A stretch of 64,000 nt of DNA. Origin: Trichoplusia ni. Taxonomy: Eukaryota > Arthropoda > Insecta > Lepidoptera > Noctuidae. Shown piece by piece: positions 40,201-55,200 of the stretch. Every line of letters begins with the position of its first letter. Position 1 is the stretch's first letter. The DNA lies in the NCBI RefSeq assembly GCF_003590095.1, contig NC_039482.1:10557657-10621656 (forward strand). Reading direction: 5' to 3'. The notes beneath the pieces were generated by a model. That model did not search any database, was not told the origin of the DNA, and saw only the letters and a program-made list of their open reading frames with translations. A program made the position numbers and the translations under genes.

Positions 40201-43200
40201 TAGATTTCATATCACAGAATATAAAACATCTTGAAGCGCAGACATCTTAAATTTCACTTTTATAAAAAAATACTCCGACTATTATTCCACAATTTTTCAT
40301 CTACGAAATGCAAAGTTCAAAATTAACCCTACTCTCATACTCTAGACGTTTTGATTTAAATTTAAAAAGTAATTTCATCTTGAGATTTTTGTTTTCCAGT
40401 TGGTTTTCTAGGAATGAAAAGTTTGTTATATTTTCAGGAATATTTTGCATGAAAGTATCTTGGTGAGGTTTTTTTATTACTTGGCTAGGTGATAGGTATT
40501 TTTCAATGTAATAAGTTTCAGGAAATTTCAGGAGTTACATAAACATTCAAGTCACTTGCAAAAGGACACGCATTCGTGTATCACACAAACGCTTGTCCTA
40601 CGTGCGTTCGAACCCGCGGCATGTTGGCTATCTGTGCATTCAAATATATGAATAACGTAAGAATTCCATCACTTTAGAAAACATTCGAAACGTCTATGCG
40701 TGCCTTGGGATCGAACTCGAGACCCCTGACTTGGCAGTCCTGCAGTTTAACCACAAGGTTATCACAGCCACAAACTAAATAAACACACACTACAAGTAAA
40801 ATGAACTGTCGTACATACCCAAGCCCCTCAGTTGTAGCATAACTAACGTGCAGACCCGGCACCACGAATGAAGTAACAATTTTTAGACGCGCGGCAGAGA
40901 CAGTTAGTACAAAATAAGCAATGAATAAATTAGTGGTGACCTCAGGGCGCGCCCCCCGGGATACGTTTGAGTGGCGCTAGGGAGGGGACGCTGCCGGGAT
41001 TAATCGCGGGATTTTTGTGGCTTTATTTTCTTGATAATTTTTTCGTAACTTGATATAAGTAGGTGTTTTGTTTTGTGTTAATCTAATTTAAGCTGCTGTT
41101 TATTTTGTTAGCTGGGAGGGTTTTCGTTAAATGGTAATAGGATTACGTATTTTTTTTCACAAATTGCTTTTATGCGAGCGTGAGTAAATTAAGTATACTA
41201 AAATACTGTGATAATTAAATAAACCCGATGAAACACGAGTCGGACTCGTCACACTGACACTGCAACTTGAAAAAAAGTGGTCTACCATGTAAATCAAAAG
41301 GCAGACAGAAAACACTCTCCATCTAAGAGTCTCTAATAACAAAGTAAACATTAAATAAACAACACGTGTGCTTTATACACACATAAAACACCGATATCGA
41401 TAAATGTGATAGTTGCGCCCATCACTAGCCCGCAGCACATCAAACGTCTCGCCGCTATTCAGAGAGTACATCACTACGATATGAGCTCGTACTTACTGCT
41501 TATGATAACGGTACATACGTATATCATAACTACTGCACTACTATACTACAGACATACATATATACCTACATCTTTATATAACTCGCGTACAATATAGTTA
41601 TATCTCAAAGATTTTGAATTGAAAATGAGCAAGTCGAAATTGGTTGAATGAACTTTAATTAATTTGCGAACGTTGCCACGCTGTCAAGTCTCATGTCATC
41701 TTATCACATAAAAGAGAATAGAGGCAACATATAGATATATATTTTTACATTAAAATAGTAAATAAAGTAATAAATTGAAAGCATAGTTTAGAAATACTCC
41801 TCCCCTGAAACATGCTTTTTGAGTGCAGTACAGAAAGAAATAAAATAATAATTTAGAATGCAGGCGGGTTTTTTGTTTTTTAAATTATTATTTTATTAAC
41901 GTCTGTTTAGTTCAGAAAGATTACGTAACCGGATTATTTATTATTTATTTATCGTTCCATTTAATATTAAAAATGCAAGTTATGTACATACTTAGAATCA
42001 GGGTTTAAAATTCTTCATTTTGATACCCCACTTAATAAGCCTGGTAGATTTATTTTTATTTCCTCACATCATGGCTTCAAACAGCCGCTATATTGTTTTT
42101 TTTTATATTTCACCTACTTAAGAACACTCGGGCTATTAAGACAAATCTAACGATACCTCAAATGTGAAAATCCATTCAACGGTTCTAGAGATACAAGGTA
42201 ATAAAGAATATTACATACATACAAGATACGCGCTAGACACATAACCCTCCTGGCAGTCGGGTAAAATGTTCGTCTATCAGGTTGCATGCTGTGCGTAGCG
42301 TGACGGTTAGACATTCGGAATTTGTGAGTCAAAGCAGAGTCAGCAGTGTCAATCTTCAGACCAGTAGTTTTCGTAATCTTAAAAGGTATAAATCCTCTTT
42401 GGTGACATTCGTTGCACCATGTCATGCTAGCTGGTTGTATGGGCCGTATTTTCTAGTTGAGAGTAAATTGATTGAATTGATTTTGACAGTTGTCAATCGA
42501 AGTAGTTAAAAATGTGTTATTATTGTGTTGTGTAATGTGAAATATACAGTTTTAATAACACTTTTTCTATCTTGTTAAATTTCTTTTCCGTGCCTTCCTT
42601 GCAAATGTGTATCAACAAATAAAAAACGTGAGTTAATTTTTCCATCATTCATACCAAAGGCTTAGTTCACTATCACAACCTTATTTTAAAAGTATCTTGG
42701 ATCATTGATTGATTGATTTTCATTGAGAGCTATTTGTAATTAACACTTATTTTTAAACACACTAGCTGAATATATAAAACATCACTACCTGCGACCTTAT
42801 TAACATCTGCTTAAAGCAAAACACTATCTCTACGGAATAAATATCGCAAAGAAACTTCTTGTACTAAAAACAAGACAAATCCTAAAAGTTACTACCACCA
42901 CACTCGGATTAATTCACTGCATAAACTTCAATATTATTTTAACATAGATCTAGGTCTAACATCTAGATAACTAGATAGGCTGTAGGCTATCAGACTTGAT
43001 ACGTGAGGTAACAATTACCTAAACCAACATTACAGTAATTACGGTGGGCGCAGACGAATTGATGTTCGCAGAATACATAAATAATATGAAGCTATTTGTT
43101 TTAGCACAAAATGTGTAATTTAAGACTAAATTCAAAAGGCTTTAATGCTGCACAATGCATAAAAAATCCCACAGTTAGTATAAACTACAACAATTACAAA

Positions 43201-46200
43201 ATAGATAAAGTAAATCAAGCAAAATTTTTAGGTATCATGGTGGACAACAAACTGATGTGGAAGCCTCATATTGAGGAAGTTTGCATGAGATTGAATAAAT
43301 CTGCATATGCACTATTTCAGTTGTCTAAGAAAGTAAATATGCAGACACTTCTAACTGCCTATCATGGCTTGGTTGCTTCAGTTCTTCGATTTGGCTTGAT
43401 TTTCTGGGGGCAGTCGACTGATAGAGAGCTTATTTTCAAAATGCAAAAAGGATGTATACTTTCAATGTGTGGCTTAAAAACTACAGACACCTGTCAACCT
43501 CATTTTGTGGATTTAAAAATATTAACAATACCCTCAATGTGCATTTATGAAACTGCTGTATTCATAAAAGATAATCCTCAGCTATTTCAAAGATTAGGTG
43601 ATGTAAAGATAAATCCAATGCGTTCCCAATATTTTATCCAATTATGTCATATAAAATGTAAAACGGCTTTAATGAAAAAAAGCTTTTTTGGTAATGCGTC
43701 AAAAATTTATAATAAAATACCAGATGGCATAAAAAAGCCCTTAATAAAGTTTAAAAAAAATCTACACTCACTGCTAATTGAAAAGTGTTACTATGCTGTG
43801 GATGATTTCCTAAATGATTAATTGTAATTATTTTTGTACTGTTTTATTTCCTCTTAATTTTATTTCTTATTGTATCTTTCAAATTCATTTGTATGGTTTA
43901 AATAGTACCTAAAAATGTATAAATCCTTACTTAATTGTTATATTTGTACGCCTTCATGGCAAAACATAGCGCTCCTTATGTATATTTAACACCAGCATTT
44001 AATGTACCTATGTTTAACAAGAATCAAAAATCTTGATTCTTGATTCTTGATTCTTGCTATTATTTTGTAAGTTTATATCATGTACTACATGTAAAAGTCT
44101 ATGTTCAGCTGAAATTGGTAAGATGAAGCCTTTGTCGTCGTAATTCAGGAAAGTTTGCAAATTATTATTATTAACAATGAGAGAAATGAAAATATTTTTG
44201 ATATTGACTACAGGTATATTAATATTCTTCATCCACGAATATGAAGGAATTTAAATGACAATGTAAAGGGAAATTAGAATGTTTCCTTCCTTACATAAGA
44301 AACGTCTCACATTACAATGAGCTTTACAAAAATTCTCGTAACTTAAAAGCCATTCAAATTCGGGTTCCTTACAAAATGGCTTATGAAATAGGTTTGTTGG
44401 AAAATAAATTTGAGGACCCAGCATATGTATATCCGTGTCAGTCGTTGCTTAACCTCGATTTTATCGTAGATTCATATATGTATATTTGTTGATATAGCGG
44501 CATTGAAATATATCATCTTGGAAAATGTCGGATAGGCAGCCAGACGGACAGACAAAGAAGCAAGGTTCCATTTTTACCCTATGAACCTAATCCTAGAGTG
44601 AAAATTCATCCATTAAAATTATATGTTCACGAGGAATATAAGTCCCCGTTACTCGATGATATCAGTTTGAAAAGGAAGCGAATTGTTTTTTTTTTAGGAT
44701 CGTAAGAGGAGAGAAATATTGTGGCTTGACAATCCTTTTAAACGATAACCCAGATAAAGATACTCTTGATCTAGAGAAATCAAACAGCCAATGTCACGAA
44801 AGAAAACTCTACTAATAGCACTTATAGCCTTTCCAATGTGAGGTTAATTCTTGACACTGAGGGTTCCGTGCGAAACGCTGAAGAGAAACAAGTTCCTATT
44901 AAAATATTGGTCACTCTCAAAAATATGTTCCTATACATCTGACATTTTTTTTAATTCGTTACATTAGGACTTCGGACTGGATGGACCGATTTTGTTGATT
45001 CTTTTTCATTCAACGTGGAATAGCTGTTATATTATGGTTTATAATCCTAATTTAGCTTGGCTCAATAGGTTTAATTTGTTTTCGGCTGTATGTTTTTGTT
45101 GGTAAAAAATATTACGTTACGATTAGTTGATTTAACGGCAACAGACACATATCATATGATTTTTTTACAGTCCAGCTATCACAATTCATGAGATATAGCT
45201 TGGTGAGAGACGGACAGACAGCAGCGCTTTAACAATAACTATATTAAAATTCCGTTTTTACCCCGAACCCTAAAAAACCTCTAAACCTTCAAAATCCAAG
45301 GTCAGACGTCTTGAAGAAACCGGGAGAAGGGATTATTTTTCCCCACATCGGCAGCACTGACACCACTATAACAATGTCGTCACGCTGTAACATTTATTTT
45401 AATCGCTCGTATCATAAATGCTTATGGGATCCCTCACTACATACATCGTGGCATTTAAGATGTTATAGCCTATTACTTATGGGCTACGCTCGGGGATCCC
45501 GAAATTGGGTGTCTCCTAACACTTTGTTACTCTTGGCAATTTGCATTATGAGTTCTCAAGCCTTTTCCCTTAACTATAGGCGTTTTATGCCCTTTCGTCC
45601 CGAATTGTGTGTCTTGCCTTATGGGGTTATCTGTAACTATTTTGGAACAATCTGTTTCGTTGTTAATACATTTCTAGAGCTTTAACTATTTAGATAGAGA
45701 ATAAACTGACGTGGCTTTTTCGCACGTATTTGAATTTGCCCTACTAGTATCTGATTCAATGGAAGCCGTGGGATTACATGGGAAATGGTTAGATATATAG
45801 GTATATCTTATTTTACAAAAAAAAAACAGTTTAGATTCTTAAGATACTTTGTTTAAATAGGAGGGGGTTAATTTGCCCGAGAGATTGAACCAGAGTGTGT
45901 GGAATCAATTAGTTACAAATATTTTCTAATTTTCTTTTACCAGAAGCTAATATTGTACTTGAATAACTGAGAAAACGTATAAGATTTTCATCCAACATCG
46001 GAGATCCAACAGTTTAAATCCCATGTATAAAAACATCAAATTGGAACAAATACTTCATGGGATCGTCTCTCCTATAAGAATCCAGTTTGGACATTGGTCC
46101 AGCACTCAAGCACTGAACCGCCAGTAAATAAATCAATCGGAATAAATCGCTGTAACTTCGAGACGGCTAAAGGAGGACGTCCAAGAGACTGTCAAACTAG

Positions 46201-49200
46201 TTTGATTCAAACGGTTCATGTTTGAAGCCCGTTTACAGCAGAATTACTCCCGGCCTTAGTTTGGTTCAGTTTTTGATTATGATTTAGTTCAAATATGTCA
46301 CTACCGAATCATCCCAAGTTCGAGTAGCGATTCCGTGTTGTCAGCATCTTTATCTGTCGATCGAGCATAGTTCCTAATCGTGTCACTGCACGAATTGGCG
46401 CTAGGTAATGAAATATATGGCGATCCTGTAAGGAGTAAGTCTTCAAACGTTATTGCAAAATGCAATATGATCCACACAAAGGCAATACAATATTTCATCA
46501 AACGAGCTTCGATCATCACTAGAATGCTTGACAAACATTCCGGGAACCACTCCGGGAACACTCCGGGAACGGTCAAACAAGTTTGAGTCAGTCCAAGTTT
46601 GACCGTCTCTGGGTTTCCGAAGGATTTTCCGACTGACATCTTAATTAAAGTTTGTCTTACTGGCGGAGAACTCGGGACCACTCGGTTTGAAGTATTTACC
46701 AGCGCCAATGAGGCGGCTATTGGCTTTTATAACTTTGCTTGTAAGTCTCTCGAGGTGAAAGTCCACCTATTAGTGTTTGGCTACAAGAGTAACCGACGAG
46801 TTTGTAGATATAGCTATCTCAAGTTTAGAAAAAAAACTGTATACTTTTTAAACAGTATTGTAGTTAATTTCCAAATTATATGTAGTACCTACAGGATTTT
46901 AAAAGGCGACTACTTAATTTAAAAAAAAGTCTTCACAGCCTGTTAGTGTAAGAGTCCTAAAGGATTTGAATGTACGGGTATCCGAGTAGTGGTACCCACA
47001 TTTATGTCAAGTGCTCATTGCGTGCGACGTGCATGATCGCGATTTCGATTCCCGCCCATGACAAACATTTGTATTATCCACGAATGGTTGTCCTAAGTCT
47101 GGGTGTCTTTGTGCTTATGACTTGAATGTTTGTGAAGCTCGTACCTCTAGAATTAAATATCCTAGTGTGGGAGTTGTTTATGAAAACAAAGGAAAATGAA
47201 AGAAAGAATATTAGTAAGCATTCCAATGTTTTCTCAAGTAGTTCCTCCATACTTGACACGAGTACTCATTTGTAGAAAATATTGAATAAAGAGTGAGCTT
47301 CAGATATGATAGTATTCAGCATTCACACAAGTACCTATGGCTCTATTATCTGTGTATCTGTACTGTTATTCCGTTGTGAATCGTTTCGTAACTGGGAGAT
47401 CTTGGTTTCTTTTCTATACAAATTGTAAGTGATTTTATGGAAGTACTTGAGAAAATATATAATAAATATTCAAAAAGAAAATCGATTGCTACTAATGTTT
47501 TTTTGAGAAAAACCTACGTTACTAAGACTACGCTTGTCTGTCAGACACAGAACTGTTACCAAATATTTTATGAAGTGAAGCAATGGCATGACAGTTGAAC
47601 TTTCAGCGTCAAAGTTATCTATATCTAATGTCGCTGATAAAATTGGTTTAAAAAGACTTGCATAGCACAATATCTTTTTTTTCATTTTTATACATAATAA
47701 TAGCGGCGGGGAACACGCAATAACGTTAATTCAATGAAAAAGTATTTGCAGATCACACAATATGTTTGTCCCTTTGATCGAAACCGCAGCACGTCGCGTC
47801 GCCTAATTTGGTTATTGGATTCGTGACCTATACCAGTCAGCTTTCATGGAGTAGAATGTAGTACACATTTATTTAATTTCGATTTAAGAATAATCAATTA
47901 ATCTCGAAACGTTTAAATTGAGGAAACCGTGCGATTGATAAATTCAATAAAAAAAATTAAAAAGACAACAATAAAATGAATTTGAAAAATGATATGGAAT
48001 ATCCTTACCTTAAATTATTTCAATACAATTTGCATCGAACGCGATGTGAACTAAAATTATCGTCGTCCGCATTCCCATTGCATTCTAAACTGTGTCCCGC
48101 CATCCGTGAATCATTCACTCATGACATACATTCAGTTCACTCACATTATAGTTCAGATAAAGCTGGCATTGTGGATAACGCATTAGCTGAATACAGTCAC
48201 ACTGGAAGACAACTTTAATAAAGCTTAAAAAGGAAATGACTATGGAAGCGTAAATATATCCTGTCAAGTAAGATTCAGACAAATTAATTACAGAAACGAT
48301 GGTATAAAGAAAAACAAATTTGCAATAACAATTGTCGATCATTCGTCAAATTTATGATCGTACCAACTGTTGCTTAACCTCGATTTTAATTTCAACTATA
48401 TAGCTTTGAAGGTTCATGGGATACAGTCTGGTGATATACGGACACACAGCGAAGTTTTTACACTTTCGTTAAGAAACCCTAAAAACTGAAGTAAATATTC
48501 CTAACACATTCTGACCCTTTCTTTATAAATGAGAAAGGAATAGTAAAAGAAAATAATAAGAAAACTTTGTAAGATGTCGCGAGAACAATTTATCTTTTGG
48601 AGACAAAGTCTAGACCTTTTGTTTATCTTTTTAACTTTACAACGGCTCGCGAAACATTAATTATTGTGATTTTACTGGCTTGTACTGAACTATCTTTAAT
48701 TGTTTGTGAATGATAAACGGGAGTGGAATTTTTGTACAGATTTAAAAGCACACAAGGAAAATTAAAAAAGAAAATATCGTAGAAGATTACGCTCTTTTCA
48801 TCTTACAAGTTTGCTTGGTTTTTATGCCATATTTTGCCTTTGTGTCTTTTAATAGGCAAAATAGTTAAACCAAAAGATTTTCAATACTTTTTCTATGAAA
48901 AAAAGTGAGATTTTACAAAAACCTGGACAAAATAACATGTTCTGCAACTGAAGGCCGCATACCCTGGAGGGCGTAGTGTACCGGTACCAAGACATCTTAA
49001 AGCAAGACTTTCATCATTGTTGGAGCGAGATGCCGCTATACTGGGTCAGACGCTCTCCCTCTTCCACGACGGAAAGAGTTTTGCTATTAGATGTCATAGT
49101 ACAGGCGTTGGCGTGGGAAACACCAACTGTTATACAATTATAACGCGGCTCACGTATCGGGTTGTCAGTAACATTATGTTTCCTATTCGTGTACACAGTC

Positions 49201-52200
49201 ACTGTTCAGGTAAGCGGAAATGAGGATGTGTTACTTTGGAAGATAATATTTTGTTTTTACTAACGATATTTAAACGATAGCAGGAATAGAATGGATGCGA
49301 AGAGAAAATAGAGCAGAATGCCATGAATAAAGAAAGGCCTATGTCTCCTAGTGGGTAAGGTATTTTAATATCTTATCCTTAGCATGGTGATAAGCATAGT
49401 ACCTACCTACCTACTTTGGCCTTTGACGTATGCTGGTTTCTTCACGATATTTTTCTTCATTTTAAGCAAGTGATAATCGGATTCGAACCTTGACTAGTTT
49501 TCCAGTCCAATGGGAATGCTTGTTTTTATTTCTTGCTTGTGCAAATAATAGGTCACAATGGGTAGTGAATTTAGGCCATGGTTCTGAGACAGCCTGCTGA
49601 CAGATAGATCTTAATTCTTCAAAAAAGAACGACTCCCGCAGTAAAGTAATCCTTGTGTCTTGTTCACAAATATACAAAATTAAATCACGGACACAAAGAC
49701 TCCCAGACTCAGAACAAGCATACGCGGGGATCGAACCCGCAACACAATGCGCACAGTGGGTTTTTCGTGATGATGCAACCACTTGACTATCCGTGCAGTC
49801 GATTTGTGTCAGATAATGTTATTGATACTTGTATAGACGAAAAACGGATACCCTAAAACAGAGTCCCCAAACAATTGCCACGAAATTAACACATCAATAC
49901 GTTCGTTAACAATATCAAAATAAACAACAAACAATTAACAATGTATCTCATTAATTATTATAATAAGTTTGTTTTCAACAAACATTTATAATAAGTTCCG
50001 TTTGTCTTTTGTTTTGTTTTCATTTACATAAACACAACGTTTTTGGTTCATGATTTTAGAAGTTATGTTTTTTTTAGTACGTGTCAAGTTTTGGTTACTG
50101 AAAATATATTGTTTTAATGTTTTTACTTTTACTATAATGTTTCTTGTGAAACCTAGTAGGTAACTGGAATTTAATAAGTATAATATTATCCTGATAATTT
50201 CAGTTTCATTAACGGATTTTATTGTATTTTCTTTGAATCGTCATCATTATCAACCCCATACCTACGTAATTATAATCCTAAAGCTGGGCTTTCCTATTCA
50301 TTCAAATTCATCTCTCTCTCTCTTAAATATTCAAATTTTCATGACAAATCCTGCTTACCCCTTTGGGAAAATATGTGTTAGTATACATCCATTGCAAAGG
50401 AGTTTCATTATCATAGTGCCAGTGCATTGATTAATGTGTCCACATAACGTTACCGGCGGTACACTGGTGGTGCTCTACACTCTATACACTCGTGTTCCCA
50501 ACACTGAAGCGTTAATCATAGGTTTAGTGGCTCAAGTTTAAATGTCAGCTAACGGTATTTTTATAATAAAATAACATATATTCGAATATCATTGACAATG
50601 TGGATAAAAATTCAGTCTATTCTGTTGAATCCGGTAGAAATAGAACCAAAATAGTTAAATAAATGACTAAACTATTTCGGAGCATTTCAAAAAAAATGTT
50701 TGAATTTGGTTTTAAATTCCAGGAACAATTCTGCTAAAACTGTTGATGCATCTGAAGCTTGCAAATACAATTCCAGTTCAATATTTATCCTCTCACTGGA
50801 TTTGAATATAAAATCATTCCTCGATTCCTTTGAAACCTGACTCCACAAATATTGGCTATAAGAAACTGTATCATCCTTAAGTTGGACATTTTGTTTAGCT
50901 TAGAGCACATATTTGTGAGCTGAATTTAATAACCGCGGTGTGGGTTTGGACCCGTGCCAGGCAGATGGCGACTAATGCATAACAGGCACGACCGGTGTAT
51001 GTAATAAGTTAAGGATTCTTACGAAAACATATGCTGATGCTTGGGAAAAATAAAGAGTCAGCTGACGGATGGACAGTTTTTGTTGCGGAAGATAAAATTA
51101 TATTAAAGTAATCGGAAAATCTTTGCCATTTCTAAATAAAGCACCAAAGTTTGTATTCTGTGAAAGGATTTGAGGAACCTGTATTAGTTTTATGACCTTA
51201 AAAAATATCCTTGAGAAGTATTGACTTATTATGAGTTTCTATAATGAGGCCGATAATGACGACATCATCACTAACAACACCTAATAAAGCAGTAAAAACT
51301 AATCCAAATTCACCCGCAAATCAACAAAAATAAAGATCTCCACACAAATATCGAGCGAACAACAATCGGGGGCTCACGAAACAAGACCTATTACTATTTT
51401 ATTACCCCCTCAATAAGTTGCGCGACAAAAAGAACTTCTAATACACCATATATCTTACACGTCGTCAAAGGAACATAAAACTTGGCGGCTCTTATTTGCT
51501 GAACTTTGAGGAAAAGTAGGAGTTACTTAAAGAAATAATAAGTAGTTAAGAGGAATAACTTTGTCATTCGTTTCCTTGTAGGCATGATAAATATTGCAGT
51601 ATGTTGTAACATCCAGATACATGTTCCGAATACAGATGGATGCTTCAGGGACTTGGTGGCTGGTTTTTGTTAAGATAATCAAAATTTACTCTTTGTTCTG
51701 AATTGTATTATTTTAGCCTGCATAGTATGTTGTGTATGTTAGTTGGTACTTATTTTGGCGTACGTGTGTGTACCTAAGTGTGAGTGAAGAAGTTCTTTGG
51801 ATGTTTTTGATGGAAACTAAACCTACGGGAAGGTAGTTTACTAAAAGATCAGATTAAACTGGTTGCCATAAAAAATAATGGTATTATAAACAATGACTTT
51901 TATAAGAAGCTGTCTTCAACGTAATAAGTTTTCGTGAACATCAAAATCCAACGTTTTTCGCTAGATAGGCATACCGTAAATCTAAGAAGAACAAATAAAT
52001 GTCTTAAATTTTGCTCAGAGGCGTTACTCCACAAATCAGCAGTTCGGTACACGCAGTGCTCAGATGTCAGAGGTTCGGCTTTTATCGGTTTCCGTCGGAG
52101 CCTATCGGGGGTGGGCGGGGCCATCAGCCATCCTTTTAGATAATGGACCACTTTGATATAATGTGATCTTGTTAAGAGGATTTTAGCTTGAATTATGATG

Positions 52201-55200
52201 TATTTACTTCGTTTATGTGGTATTTTATTTTTCGATTTTTTCTGTTATGGGGTTTAGAAGTTTGTTAACCGTTACTTTCATGGTCAGGATTTTTTTGTCA
52301 GGTTTGCTAAATAGGTTTCGTAGTTTTTTTTAGATATCTACCCAGTTTTATTAAGTCATCAATAGATTTATGACAATTACTAGCTGTTGCCCGCGACTTC
52401 GTCACCGTGGGTAGAAGATGATAATATAAGTTATGATTTATACCTGCCCTGTTTTTTTCACATTTTCCATTGTATCTTCGCTCCTATTAGTCGCAGCGTG
52501 TTGGTTTATAGCCAAGCCTTCCTCGATGAATGGTCTATTCAACACATATACATTTTTCACAATATATTTTTTTAATTTGGACCAGTAATTCCTGAGATTA
52601 GCGCGTTCAAACAAACAAACAAACTAACAAACAAACTCTTCAGCTTTATATATTAGTATAGATATAGATTAGTATAGATTATATCATGTAAATTAAAATT
52701 TTGTAGACAAGTTCACTATTGCTACATAAGAATAAGTCAAAATTTCTCAAAAAATCAACAAAAACAAGTATCAACATTGTCAACCTGAACACTGCACATC
52801 ACATTAAAACAGAAACAACGGTAAATAAACAATTTAAACTTCGTACAAAAACAGTTGAAAATCGTGAAAATGGGACCATGTTTGTCCCACACGTAGGATT
52901 CATATCCTTTCGCCCCGGGCAGGATTCTCACAGGTGACAGATGCCCCGGTACATCCGGACCGGTGTCCGGGAACACATATTGACCGGCCCCGGGCTATTT
53001 TAAACTGAAAATTGTCTCTAAATTTACTGCAAACAGAACCTATTTTTATGTCCAATTTGCAATGTTTTCTAAAAATGTTTTGCTTCCCCGGAAATAAACG
53101 ACGTAGCTCGTTAGTTTTTTTTCAACTAACTCTGACTTTTATATTTTATTCTCGCCAACACTATTTATGCAAAACATTAGTTAGAATCCTCTGAACAGTT
53201 ATTTAGTAGCAAATAGAGTATTAGACTTGTACATGTGGACAGGCCAGTATGTATCCAATGGGTATCTTACTGTACCAAACATATTTTCAAAGAAAACTGT
53301 TGCAATTGTTTTCCGAGTCTTCTGTATTTAAATTTCATAGATAACTCCATCTCTATTCGCTACATTTGAAACGATTTTTTCGAACCTTTTTTGGTTAATA
53401 TCCTGGAATACAAGCTTTCTTCTTGTTTTCCTAAAATCCAATAGAGTAGTGAATGTTTCGCAAATCACTGAGTAACAAGAAGTCCTCAATACAATTGGTT
53501 ACAAACGCTTACCAGTAGACAACAGTATTCAACAGTTACCATTTGTTTTTTCCTCAAAAGCCTACATTTTCCCTGTAGATATCAATTGGGATCATCAACA
53601 TCAACATAAAATCATCTACTTAGGTCAATAACATATTCAGTTTATTGATAATAACATATAGAAATATCTGTCCCTGTACTATAAGATAAAACGATAACTT
53701 TCACCGCTGTGTAAACGAGACAGCATGCTTATCCGCGTGTAGCGGCATCTCGCTTCCTCTCACGTCAAGTCTCTAGTGGCCGAGTTTCTAGTACAGGCAT
53801 TTCGTTTCTTGTTGAAAGTGTTATCACTGGCTTCCCCTTCGGTAAGACGAGGTGATGAGTGAAAAACTTTGTTGTTATTCCATTTAGGGTCGATTTCACC
53901 AACATCGAATTAACACGAGAGTAGCTACCCCACTATAAATTTATTCTAACTATTTACTCTTTGGTTAACTTCAATTTCATTTCACCAAGTTAGTCTGCGG
54001 ATATCTTAATCTTGTATAGTTACTCTGTAACCGTGAACGAATGGATGGAATGAAACTAGAACGCTACCAAGTAAAATAGTCCGGTTGTTCCGTGCCTGAG
54101 CAATGGCGCTCCCTATTTCCTAAAATTGTTTGGATAATACATAAACCTGACGTTTTGAATAACCTTCAAAACAGCAACCGTTTTGACTTATGCTTTGATC
54201 ATCTATCTATATTAATAATTTCGTGCAGGGCTACGGTAGACTCGATCGAAACCTTATATGAACATCAAAACAAAAAAAAATATTGATTTTGAATCGACAA
54301 CATGTATTCGCAAAATTCGGATTATGGAGAATTTCGGTAAATTGCGATGACAAAAAAACTTCTGTCGCCATCTTTACCGTTGACGTTTGGCGAAAATATA
54401 ATGTCATTTAGTTACACATAGGTTTTATCACATAGGTTTTATCACAAATAGATAGAAACTTTTCTTCTTGCTCTTTTGGGTTTTAGAATTTTTTCATAAA
54501 CAAATTGAAAGCGGTGTCGTGGGTACCTAGGAATGGTTATGTGGCGCAACTTTGGGAAGTTGATCGCGATAGGTTTTTTTTATCAATATTATTTGTCAAA
54601 AGTAATGAAATATGTGCGCAAGGGTTTATGGGTAGTTTTAATTTAAAAGGGTTTAATGGGGGTCAAGGCTACACTTTATATCGACATTCCCATGGAAGCG
54701 GAGACCACCGAACGCTGTAAACTGAAGTCCACGCGGACGAAGTCGCGGGCTACAGCTAGTATTTTAATAGTTTCGTTGTTGATAATTGTCATCAAAATAA
54801 AAATAAATAAATAAGACAATGACATGATAAAATAAAGCGATCTGCTAATTGCATGGTATCAGAAAAAACGCAGCTGGGAGATCTAGTTACTGAGCATTTT
54901 TATGTGATAGAAAATAAAAGAACCGACGGGGTTTCAATGAAGCAAAAACTTGCGAATGGACGACAATATAAAATAAATGTAATTCGCAGACAATACCTTT
55001 CCAACGCACTGCCGAAAAAAAAAATTTTTTTTGGATAAACGAAATCTTATCACCAAATCGCGTTCGTCTTACCTACTTTTCAAAATAATTAGCCCTTTCC
55101 TCAAACCATCGTGGACGAGGACAAAAATAATCATCATCTTCGCTATCGGTTTCATTTATTAATGCCTACAAACGGCGCGCCATTATTTAAATGGTATGAA

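Noticed and set aside
45311..45685. 124-codon plus-strand frame in intron 1
   Set aside because: Follows a dispersed repeat directly; no motif and no transcription signal.
49700..49760. Sequence resembling a tRNA B-box (GGGTTCGATCCCCGC)
   Set aside because: It lies in a SINE repeated across the window; no tRNA cloverleaf can be completed.
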